Positions 23,261-34,700 of a stretch of DNA of 64,000 bases are shown piece after piece; position 1 is the stretch's first letter, and each line of letters begins with the position of its first letter. The notes beneath the pieces are model-generated. The model was not told the DNA's origin. It worked only from the letters and a program-made list of their open reading frames with translations, and did no database searches. Source of the stretch: Mytilus edulis (lineage: Eukaryota > Mollusca > Bivalvia > Mytilida > Mytilidae); NCBI RefSeq assembly GCF_963676685.1, contig NC_092354.1, positions 66,848,241 through 66,912,240 of the forward strand, written 5' to 3'. A program made the position numbers and the translations under genes.

Positions 23261-24185
23261 CTTGGTTCCATCTTGGTTCTATTCTAGAACATTCTAATAT
23301 TCCCGTTGAACATAACAGAAGATAACCGCAAGTCTCCGAATAAAAAGGTAAAGTAGGTCAAAGACGCTAAAATTATTTTATAACATTAAACATTTTAGCA
23401 TCGACGGTAAAGTAAAGGAAGCTATGAGGTATTTATCTTCTCATTTTAATTATTTTGATTTGGAAACTAGATAAAAATAAAGCATCGTATAGATTTTTAA
23501 AACAAACCGAAGTATACAGTAAATCGAACATCCTTTTATTTAATTCAGTCATTTTGTTTTCTTTTTTTTTTTTCCTTTACTCATCCCTTATTTACGTATA
23601 TATGTCTAGACTGTGGCGGATCCAGAACTTTTCCTAAGGGGGTCTCACTCCAGTCATGCTTCAATGATTCCCTATATAATCAACCAATTTTTTTCCACGA
23701 AGGCCCCCCCCCCCCTGGATCCGCCTCTTGGTTCCATCTTGGTTCTATTCTAGATCAGTCTAATGTTCCCGTTGAACATAACAGAAGATAACCGCAAGTC
23801 TCCGAATAAAAAGGTAAAGTAGGTCAAAGACGCTAAAATTATTTTATAACATTAAACATTTTAGCATCGACGGTAAAGGAAGCTATAAGGTATTTGTCTT
23901 CTCATTTTAATTATTTTGATACGAAAACTAGATGAAAATAAAGCATCGTATAGATTTTTGAAACAAACCGAAGTATACAGTACATCGAACATCCTTTTAT
24001 TTAATTCAGTCTTTCTGTTTTCTTTTTTTCCTTTACTCATCCCTTATTTACGTAAATATGTCTAGACAGTGGCGGATCCAGAACTTTTCCTAAGGGGGCC
24101 CGCTCCAGTCATGCTTCAATGATTCCCTATATAATCAACCAAATTTTCCCCACAAAGGGTTTGGGGGGCGCCCCCTGGATCAACC
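23261..24185 (+). repeat. Tandem duplication of a 460-bp unit
   Basis: Unit 1 (23261-23727) and unit 2 (23728-24185) are near-identical, each beginning cttggttccatcttggttct and ending in a small GGATCC-ended palindromic element. The open frame at 23455-23637 falls within unit 1 and is not kept in unit 2. Confidence 0.9.
23613..23728. mobile_element. Small MITE with GGCGGATCCAG termini
   Basis: The ends ggcggatccag and ctggatccgcc are inverted repeats around a stretch containing a 14-base C run. The second copy (about 24071-24185) has a decayed right end (ctggatcaacc). Confidence 0.7.
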
Positions 24186-24835
24186 TTTGCTAGAAGTTTT
24201 AATACCACCCAATTAAGACATGTTGTTTATATAGCTAACGATATGTGCATCTAGCCACTTGACCTGTTGACGACTTGCACATATATTTGATTGCACATTT
24301 ATTATCAAGTTCGACTGAATTTTATTTAATGGATTTTTAATAATGTCAAATTTTAAAGAAATACATGTGAAGTATATGTTAGAAATCTTTTTGTTCAAAA
24401 CAGAATGTTAAAAGACATATAAAGGAAAGTTATGATCGATAAGTTGGTAAGCTTTAATTAGTTGGAAAAAAAGTTATAAAATATAATAAAATGTATAATT
24501 ATGTACAATAAATTTGTCAAATTTGATACTCATTCAGTCGTTGTGAAGGGCATGCATATAATCATTCGGCCAAAAATAAAGAAATCAAGATTAAGATTGA
24601 ATATTTTTATAATAAAATTAAGTGCATATGTGTTAATGACGGTGCTAGTGGGATGTGTATCACCAGCACAATAGTAAGAACTTCTGTGTTGGCGCCATGA
24701 TTTAGGAACATAAAGAGTTACACTAGTCCGTCTGTCCCAAATGTCCCATAAAAACGGCTTCTGCTCTTCTTACTTTAGTTTGCCTCAATCAAATACTTCA
24801 AAACTAATACACAATATATAAAAGACGCTGATGCA
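24186..24835. other. Intergenic, traces of R4 only
   Basis: A diverged R4-like block (caccagcacaatagtaagaa, 24661-24710) is the only feature; otherwise AT-rich and unassigned. Confidence 0.4.
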
Positions 24836-25440
24836 TGAGTGCCAATGAGAACTCTCCACAAGAGACTAAATGACACAGAAATTAACAATTATACAATGTA
24901 GCCTAGGTCACCACACGGTCTTCAACAATGAGCAAGGTTCATACCGCAAAGTCAACTATTAAAGGCACCGACATGACAATGTAAAACAATACAAACGAGA
25001 AAACAAACGGTCTAATTTACGTACAAAAAATAAACGAAAAACAAGATAGGCACGTGCATATAAAATAAGGCGGGGTTAAAAATGTTAGCGGGATCCCAAC
25101 CCTCCCCCGTATGTGGCATGAGTGCCAATAAAAACTCTCCACAAAAGACTTGATCACACAAACACTAACAACTATGGGTCATATGCAGCTTTCAACAATG
25201 AGCATAGTCAATACCGCATATAGTCAGCAATAAAAGGCACTGAAATGACATTGTAAAACAATATTCAAACGAGAAAATAAACGAACAAATTTATGTACAA
25301 AAAATGAACAAAAAACAAGTATGTAACACATAAAAAACGACATTCATTGAATTACAGGCTCCTGACTTACCACAAGCACATACATACCGCATAAGGCGGG
25401 GTTGAACATGTCAGCGGGATCCCCACCTCAACACAAAGTT
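24836..25440 (+). repeat. Two tandem R2 copies
   Basis: Copy 1 (24836-25115) and copy 2 (25116-25440) each show gagtgccaat, actctccaca, ttcaacaatgagca, aaaggcac.ga.atgacaat and the end aggcggggtt ... gcgggatcc. Copy 1 has an internal deletion. Confidence 0.85.
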
Positions 25441-25915
25441 TACTCATTTTTTTCACAAGCAGGGGCATCTGTGATTAATAGACATATTCTACATTTATTT
25501 CAGTAATCAGCTTATTTACTTCCATTAAATTTTTTTTTTAAATAAACTGAACTTGCACATCTTTTTTCAGGATCTCGGTGCAGTTTGGTAACAGACAGTG
25601 ATATCAAGTTAAATGTGACCAACTTAACAAAGTGTTTCACTAGATTGAGCTCTCTGTCTAAGTGTACTTTAATGGTTCTTGGCATTGAGTTCAGTTTATT
25701 GATATGTGTATACCTTCTGTGTGAATTTTTATGATGTAAAAGCAGACTATCCATACCTACATGTCCATGAAATGCAATCTAAGGTAAAATGATTGAAATA
25801 TTTTGCATCATCTATCACAACTGGCAGCACATGATGCTACTGAAGCAGTAAATTTTCTTACTTGATATTCACGTAAATTAAAGGATTTAGTTTCATCTGA
25901 ACCAAACATTCTTAA
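25441..25915. other. Intergenic, no feature recognised
   Basis: An 80-codon minus-strand frame at 25512-25754 has no signal peptide, domain or splice context and is taken as chance. Confidence 0.4.
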
Positions 25916-26290
25916 AAATTGAGAATGGAAATGTGGAATGTGTAAAAGAGACAGTAACAATGTCAAAAGAGCAGAAAGCAGCCAAAGGCCATTTATGAGT
26001 CCTCATAGCTGACTATGCGGTATGGGCTTTGCTTATTGTTGAAGGCCGTACGGTGACCTATAGTTGTTAAAGTCTGTATCATTTTGGTCTTTTGTGGATA
26101 GTTGTCTCATTGAAAACTATACCACATCTTCTTTTTTATATCTTCAACAAAGCGAGAAAATCCCTCGTCCAGAGGCGGGTTTCAGATGGCCCTTAACAAA
26201 ATGTGTACCACTTCAAACTTCAAATTATAAAATTAACTTACAATTAAAAACATACAAGACTAACAAAAACAGAGACTCCTGACTTGACGT
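25916..26290 (+). repeat. R1 copy interrupted by an R2 piece
   Basis: The R1 start (ttgagaatggaaatgtggaa) is at 25916-25990 and R1 resumes at about 26143 (cttcaacaaagcgagaaaat) to 26290. Between them an inverted R2 piece carries gcggtatgggctttgc, gttgaaggccgtacggtgac and accacatcttc. Confidence 0.75.
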
Positions 26291-26299
26291 CAAGGTAAT

Positions 26300-26859
26300 C
26301 ATACCAAGAGACACATCCAATATGCAAAGGTCAAGAGTCAAAAAATCATAGTCTGGTCAAAAGATTCTTGTGCAAAAAAAGAGATTTTGATAAAAGGGTC
26401 ATTGTGGTACACAAAACTAACAATATATCTTATGTATCTAATATATCTTAGAAGATGTGGTACGTGTGCCAATCATACAGTTAATTCTCCATTTAATTCA
26501 AACAAAATATACAAGTTTTACATTGAGGGCAAAGGTCAAGCTCACATGAAGTTTCTCGTGCCAATATACTCATCATCTTATCATGTCTTACATGATTGTT
26601 TGCCGTTTTATGCTATGAGCTAGAAATTTAAGTCCAGGGATCTGTAGTTAGGTAGATGCGTTGGTTGCTGTCTTAAATTGTTTGTCGTTTTATGATATTA
26701 GCTTTAAGGCTATCATGTGTTATGTGTATACCCTGAAAACATAAATAACAACAAAACTACCAATTTCACAAATAAAAAACCGGTAAGTACAAATAATCCC
26801 AGTTTAGTTTTTATCTGCTCCTGTTTGCAATATATACTGTTAAATACAGTATCTTGAGG
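26300..26859. other. Intergenic, no feature recognised
   Basis: AT-rich DNA. A short block gatgtggtacgtgtgccaat (26454-26473) recalls R2. Confidence 0.4.
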
Positions 26860-27440
26860 AATTCTTAAGAGTCATGAGTAAATCTTGAGTCATGAGGAAA
26901 TCTGATGAACGATAAGGACATCTGATGAATCATGAGTAAATCTTATGATTCGTGAGAAAATTTTATGATTCATGAGGAAATCTAATGACTCATGAGGAAA
27001 ACTTATGAATCATGAGGAAATCTTATGAGGCATGATGAAATTTGATGAATCATGAGGACAACTGATGAATCATGAGGACATCTGATGAATCATCAGGAAG
27101 TATTATGAGTCATGAGGAAATCTGCTGAATCATGGGGAATTCTGATGAATCATGAGGAAATTTTAAGATTCATGAGGAAATCTGATGGACCATGAGGACA
27201 TCTGATGACTCATGAGAAAATACCATGAGTTATGAGGAAATCTGCTGAAACATTAGAAAGATGATGAGTCATGAAGAAATCTGATAAATTATGAGAACAT
27301 CTAATGAATCACGAAACAATCTGATGAAACAAGAGGAAATCTGATAAATCATGAAAAAATCTGATGAATCATGAGGAAATCTTATGCGTCAGGAGGAAAT
27401 ATGATGAATAATGAGGAAAGTTTATTAGTCATTAGGACAT
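26860..27440 (+). repeat. 20-bp satellite, expanded array
   Basis: Close to 29 units of about catgaggaaatctgatgaat. Variants of the second half (cttatgattc, acatctgatg) are interspersed. Only the last 150 or so bases align with copy A. Confidence 0.95.
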
Positions 27441-28244
27441 CTGAAGAAATGATCAGAAATAAATAACGTTTTGCGATGAGATTATTAATTATAACGTCAA
27501 TACCATGCACTATTGAGAATATTTTTTCAAAACGAAATGAACATCTTGAGGAAAAGGGAATGGATTTTATAATTTGATTTCGAGTCTTGCTTTTTTTTAA
27601 GAATATTTAGCTCAAATTTTTGTCTTCACAAGTTCTTATCTAAAACAAAACAATCACCTGGACCTACCTATGATATTCGATATTTTGACATCTTTATTTG
27701 AAAAGAAATAATCAATGAGAAGCTGCTTTCTTAATTTCAAGAATCTGTTGGTTATGGTTTAATACCAATATTTCTATTTACCGTTTTATCGATACCCTGA
27801 TCAGGTTAAATTAATTGATTAATAATCAATCTTAATTCTTTAAGAAAATCTAAACGAATGTAACAAAGTTGATTGATTGAAGCTTATTTATATCTTTATT
27901 CACAGATGAACAAAAAATCAGTTTTTTACTGCCAAAATCTGCACAAACATTTTATTGACAATAAAATGTATTTTATATTGCTAATTTAAGTGTACATAAT
28001 GTATAAACATTTTAGATAGTCTCTCATAACTCTCTTTGGAGTGACTCTTATATGTTTTATGTTATGTATTTTTTTTAATCTATTTGTATGCTTTATAAAA
28101 TGAAGAGGTAAGACTTATATATATTTTGTCTTCTGGTGTTGTGTTGTCTTGATTTTCGATTTAAATATGACCTCAAATTGAGTTAAGCAATTACAACATC
28201 TTTAACAAAGAAAATAACAGAAAAGCGATTGAAAACAATGCTCT

Positions 28245-28670
28245 TCGTCTGGCGTATATACAAAATATAATCATGGTATCTATGATGAGTTTATTTACAA
28301 CCACTGGGTCGATGCCACTGCTGGTGGAGTTTTAATTCCCGAGGGTATAACTAGCCCAGTAGTCAGTACTTCTGTGCTGACATGATTTATCATTGATAAG
28401 GTCATATTTATAAATTTACTGTTTAGATCATTTAGAATTTTTGAAATACTAAGGCTTTTCTACCTCAGGAATAGATTACCTTAGCTGTATCTGGCACAAC
28501 TTTTAGGAATTTTGGTCCTCTATGCTCTTGAACTTCGTACTTTTGTTAGCCTTTTAAACTTTTGTGGATTCGAGCGTCACTGATGAATCTTTTGTAGATA
28601 AAACTCGCGTCTGAAATGCGCGTCGGGCGTATATACAAAATGTAATCCTGGTATCTATGATGTGTTTATT
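28245..28670 (-). repeat. R4 repeat inside duplication B
   Basis: Longer than the copy-A version: it retains ctcgcgtctgaaatgcgcgt between the gagcgtcactgatgaatctt block and the end. Confidence 0.8.
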
Positions 28671-28686
28671 TTCATATAGCATTTTA

Positions 28687-28971
28687 AGAATAGCTCACAA
28701 TAGATGTGCAGACCGATTGACAGAATAGTTCTTAGTTGATGCACAAACTGATTAACAGAATAGCTCACAGTAAATATGCAGACCGATTGACAGAATAGCT
28801 CTCAGTAGATGTGCAGACCGATTTACGTAATAGCTCAAAGTAGATGTGCAGACCGATTGACAGAATAGCTCTCAGTAGATGTGCAGACCGATTGACAGAA
28901 TAGCTCAACGTAGACGTGCAGATCGATTTAAAGAATAGCTCTTAGTAGATGTGCAGGCCGATTGACAGAAT
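28687..28971. repeat. 35-bp tandem array, about 8 units
   Basis: Same unit as 18286-18468 with three more copies, so unit number changed after the duplication. Confidence 0.9.
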
Positions 28972-31077
28972 AATAGAATTATCAATAATAAAAATAATCA
29001 TTTTATTTTAAAAGCTTTGCATTCAGGTTGCATGTCAGCAGATGATTTTTGACTTGTTTCTTTATAACTTTTTTTAACATCATAATAGTTTTACATTATT
29101 CCTAAACACACTGGTTAAGGAAACAAAGCTTACAGAATACTATAATTTCATATTGCGTCTGGGAGGTGAATAGACATCTACATTTGTATGATGAAAGAGA
29201 CATAACTTATGTATTTGTTATTATCGTAGGCAAGTCAATCATGCAAAAGATACATATACAAATGACAGTTCTAATAAATTTATTTATCGTTTTTGACTTG
29301 ATTCTTAATAATTACTCTGTCAATTTTTGGTATTTATCTTATGTTGAATAACTATTGTCACGTCTTTGTTTCTTAATTCGGACATATGTACTCATTAGTT
29401 TCAATTTTAATTCTGGTATGCTAATACTTCAAACGATTTAAAAAGCAATAACATTAACCGATTTGAATAATTGGCTAAGATAAAAAAGAAAACTTTTGTT
29501 GGTTATAAATTAGTTATAGCTTATATTGGAGAGATAATTATTAATAACGATAATCAATCTTGAGATTTGTCAAACAAAGAAAGAAAATAACTATTAGTGA
29601 AATGTTCCTTTCGAGTTTTGTGGTTTTTATTTTGATTAGCCAATTATCTATTATCTATACTTGAACAATCAAATAGAAATTCTATTTCTTTGCTCCACAT
29701 TTTATAGATTATACAAGCCATTGTGTTTGTAATTATAAAATACTTCAAGAAGTGGCGGAATTGCCTCCCCTGACTCACTGCAACAACGTATGATCTATTA
29801 ACTTATCAGAAAATTATATACTATCATGCATGTTATTCAATCCATCTTGTATGGGAAAGGATTTGTATAGGCACTGCCTTTTGTCCAATCCCTTTGTTTA
29901 AATGTACATTTGATATTTGAACAATACAATATTTTGAATTGAATTGAATTGTGTTTACTGGATACGACAGAGAATGCAGATTATACAGGATTCGAGAAAC
30001 TTACTTAAATAAAACATTAATCGCTCAGAAGTCACGGTGTTGTGTAGTTATAAGATACAAATTACAAAAATACCGGAATTAAGTCATTGTACTTAGTGTG
30101 CATTTGACAAATGCATTTCTCAACATAAGTTATCTAAAAGTAAAAGATAAAAATGCGAAGAATAAGAACATTGAAAAAAAAATTAAAAACAAATTAAAAG
30201 TGAACTTCAATGATAACGGAGGAATATCTTTGCAATAAGAGGAAATATAACTCTGAAATTTTACAAATTTTAGTCGCATGACAAATTGTAAAGAAGCAAT
30301 GGTTAGAGAATACCATGCATGAAAATGTACCTGCTACCAGTCTAGGAACTGTATTGATTTTTAAGATGAAGTGGCGGAGAAGTAGCATTGTCGCAAATAC
30401 GTTGTTGCGCAGATGAGTTGATTTTTGGCGCAAAAAGATATCGTCCAAACGTTGCACAGCAGAAAAGCATATTGAACATTAGTGACAATTTGTCACGCCC
30501 TAATGAATGGGCGTACGTCCTATAAAATACCTTCAGCAAGCTTCCATTAAAATTATTTTACGCACAAGAAACTGTATTGTCTGAACACAACCAAAAAAAT
30601 AATTCAGTCTATTTTGCGTTAAACGTGTAATGAAGCCACAGACTCGTAATATTCAAAAATAGTTCACTTTCGGTTGATAAAATGTAGAAAGTCTGAATAG
30701 AAATATATCAATTATGTCCAGTGTGCGTTTAAAAACGGGCTCTATTTTGACATGTTGAGATACTAAGAACTAGTTTTAAGTGTAAAAAATTTAAGAGATC
30801 AATATGACTTTTAATCAGTTGGATTTTCAATTTTTATAAAAGATGTGTTTGATGTTCTTCTTTTCTTTAAATTCATATCATTATTCTTTTATATTTCCCA
30901 GTTTTGTCTGAAATGTTTGTTTGAAGATGAATAATTTAACATTTTTATACTAAATATTTAAAATTTTACTCTGGGTTTATAAATACCATTGAAAGTATAA
31001 CATCTAACAAACGATAAACAGTGCAGAAGAAAATGAACCACTCTTCCTAAGGTTGAGATGGAATATGTTATGGTTGT

Positions 31078-31215
31078 TAGTGCGGTCTGTTGTACTGTGT
31101 AGTATTTTCGGAGATGTACGTGTTGGCAGTTAGTTTGGTCTGTGTTAATGTCTATTATTTTCGGATGTGGTAGTGTCGGTGGTAAGTGTGGTCTTTTGTA
31201 CTGTCTATCATTTTC
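31078..31215 (+). repeat. Short tandem repeat, period about 55 bp
   Basis: About 2.5 units of the type gttagtgcggtctgttgtac followed by tattttcgga. The open frame at 31142-31324 starts inside it. Confidence 0.55.
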
Positions 31216-31721
31216 GATAAAAACCTGTTATCTGTTAAATGTAAAATCTAACTCCTTTCAAAATTTGGTATCAAAATACAAGTTAGACCCAAACTTAGAT
31301 GAATTCTACACTGCTTTAAAGTAATATTCGAACATATAAGATTGCATATAAACCTATTGATGATTACATTCACGTCTCTTATATGGTCTCTGATTGAAAA
31401 TTGTCTCAATAGCAATCATTTTTTTTATTATTAAAATGTAAAATGCAGACATAACCGGTGCAGACCGGTGCTAGGCGGCGTCTTAAACTTGCAGTGATGT
31501 GAGTTTTTGTGTTCGCTGTTGAAGGCTCATTGTGACTTTTAAATGAAGAACAGCGAAAAAAAGTGGTGTTCCTATGCTTTTTGTGCTTTTGCCCGTACAT
31601 ATATTGATTTTGTGTTATGTATGAATATCCTTTGTTTGTTTTTCTTTCTATTATAAAACAAAAATGAGCTGCAATTGTTATAAATGTAATACAAAACAAT
31701 AACCAAAAAAAATGCAAAATC

Positions 31722-31727
31722 TTTATT
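31722..31727 (-). terminator. Poly(A) signal of the vWA gene
   Basis: AATAAA on the minus strand, about 70 nt beyond the TAA stop at 31798-31796. Confidence 0.75.
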
Positions 31728-31795
31728 CAAAAGTTGCTAATTTGCTTTTAGATAAGTTGGATCGATCAATTAAATCAAGTTGTACGTTTTGCAGA

Positions 31796-34700
31796 TTACG
31801 AGCAGCATAGGCCATCGTCATTGCCTTCGGAACTCTCACAGGCGTCACACTGTGTCTGGGTAACATTGTTAGTTACTGGACATATTGTAGGTAGAGCACA
31901 TCCACAGACTGAAAAAAAAGCATAATTATGGAATGTAGCTGAACATGTTTGGCCATGATATCAGGAACAATTTATGAAAGATAGATGCAGATTTACTATT
32001 TGACAAAGGCAATAACATTAAATGATCCTCAACACATAAATTAAATACAGGGTAAAGTTCAGACCTTTATTATAACTGTATGCTAATTTGAAGAAAAAAA
32101 AAGAAAAGCAAAGATCGAATGTTTCACGACATGCTCCTTGGTTTGGTCCAGGCCATGGGCCCTTTTCTGCTCTTTAGTCGGGGGTTGTTGTCTCTTTGAC
32201 ACATTCCCCATTTCCACTCTCAATTTTAGTACAAGGTATAGAAGGCAAACCTAACGTCAAGAATCGTTATAAATGTGAGACCTAAGAATAATAATACAAT
32301 AGTTATTATAATAAAAAAAATGAAATTCGTAAAAATTAATCCAGATAAGTATACTCACAGCCAGATTCGAGAACAACTGAAATATAACAGATTTGATTTG
32401 TTATATTGTAAATTCAGTGTCATGTTACTGGCTTAATAAATTGAACAGAAACATGAAACATAGCAGATTTGATTTTTTACCATATTGTAAAGTCAGTGTT
32501 ATATTACTTACCATATATGTTTAATACCAACATAAAGCATAGCAGATTGGATGTTTTACCTTATTGAAACGCCGTTGCCATGTTACTTACCATAGATATT
32601 TAGTAGCAACATACAACATAACAGATTTGATTGTTTACCATATTGAAATGTCAGTTTCATGTAACTTACCAAAGACTCTCCATGGCAACACTCAACATAA
32701 CAGATTTGATTGTTTACCATATTGAAATTTCAGTGTCATGTTACCTACCAAACACTCTCCATGGCAACACTCAACATAACAGATTTAATTTTTTTACGAT
32801 ATTGATATGTCAGTGCTTTGTTACTTACCAAAGACATTTAATTTCAAAATAAAACTTAACATATTTGAAGTTTAACTTTATTGAAATGAAATTGCCGTTT
32901 TACTTACAAATGTACCATAGATATTTAGTAGCAACATATGACATAACATATTTGATTTTATGATATTGAAATATCAGCGGCATGTTATTTACCATACATA
33001 ATTAATCAAACCATACATCATGACAGATTTGATTTTTACCTCATTGAAATTTCAGTACCATGTTACTTACCAAAGACACTTTATAACAACACCAAACATA
33101 ACATATTTTATTTTTATGATATTAAAATTCAGTGTTATGTTACTTACCATAGACATTTAATCATTGTTAATAGGAAAATAAAACAGATATGATTTTTTAC
33201 CTTATTGAAATGGCATTGTCATGTTACTTACCATATATATTTACTCGACCCATACAACATATTACAAATAATAGATTTGATTGTTTACCATGCTAATTAG
33301 CAATGACACTTTATAGCACCATACAATGATAACAAATTTGATGTTTTACCTTTTACCTGTCAGTGTCATGTTACTTACCAAAGACACCTAATAGCAACAT
33401 TAAATAATCTTTATTCCAAATTCTGTATGGATACAGTTATTTTAGTGATCACTTAAATACATTCTTCGAATCTTTCTTCTTTCTTGTTGATGACCGAATA
33501 CGGGTTTTAATTGATATTAAAATGACCGTTTTAATATCGCTTTAAGTAGATCAGAATCAACTCTTTAGTTTTAGACCGAATGATCAATTTAGCAGATTTG
33601 CGAAAATAACTAAAAAATATCGTGGGTTTTTAACGAAATTAATTCATCACATGCTTATTATGATAGCCACAGGATTGGAATTTATGGTATATTAGCAGAA
33701 ATGTACTTTGAACAGTGGCCCTTTCAAATACATTATTCTATCAAAATCATCCTTCGCAGTTTTTGATGAATACACTTTATCTCGATAAATTTTGTGTACG
33801 AAAAATGATAAAGCACATAGGCTCCGTGACAAATATAGTAGAAAGTATTACAAAAATACTGAACTATAATTATGAAAAGGAGAAGTTCGTAACACTAAAA
33901 AAATCAAACGCTATCAATCAACGGTATAAGTGAAAAACAACTGGTTTAATCTCCTGACTACAGACATTAGAGTATCATAGCTTCTATAAATAATTTACTA
34001 ATACTCAGTACAAAAGGAAAAGCAAATAAATGAACAAAATATACTTACTAACTCCACATTCTACGAAATAAAAAAGAAAAAAATCGTTTTCATAATATCT
34101 ATGCAATACATGAGGGTCTAGATGTTGTGGGGGGGGGGGGGGGGGGAGGGGGGATTCTATGTTATTTATTTTGTGGCATTTTTACCCTTTTTACTTATTA
34201 GATTAATACCTTTGCAAGGTAATTGTCTAATCCATTCGTTTGCGCATTTTTCTCTTTTCATTGCTTGGCCCGTAAGTCTCAATTCTGTAAACTCGAATTT
34301 ATTTAAATGCATGGATATAAGCAGATGTGTGTTAGGATAAAAAAAAAACATGGGAAGCTACAGTTAAAATTTAAAAAGAAAAAAACCACATTGCCTCGTC
34401 TATATATTTGAGTTCTGTTTACTAGATATCGGTGTATACCCTTTCTAGTTAAATAAGTATTAAAATGAATTCAACTTACCCTCACTTTGCTCTAAAAGAA
34501 AAATGATGCAGTTTACTTATGTAGTCAGAATATAAGTAATAGTGTTAATATAAAATGTCTCATTGTCCTTATTTTGGTTCTTTAAAATTATGTATTTTTT
34601 ATTCGCGAATCGCTGTAGATGTAGTTACCCATGTATCGAAGCTTCACTATATTCATGCACCTATGACACAAAGAGGAAATATATTATTTGCAATCATATC

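Larger units (their letters stand above)
27289..31067 (+). repeat. Segmental duplication, copy B
   Basis: It is the counterpart of 17023-20663. It differs by a longer 35-bp array, an extra 170-bp or so block at about 29730-29940 (actcactgcaacaacgtatg) and absence of the R1 insertion. Small open frames such as 30194-30539 are not preserved in copy A. Confidence 0.9.
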
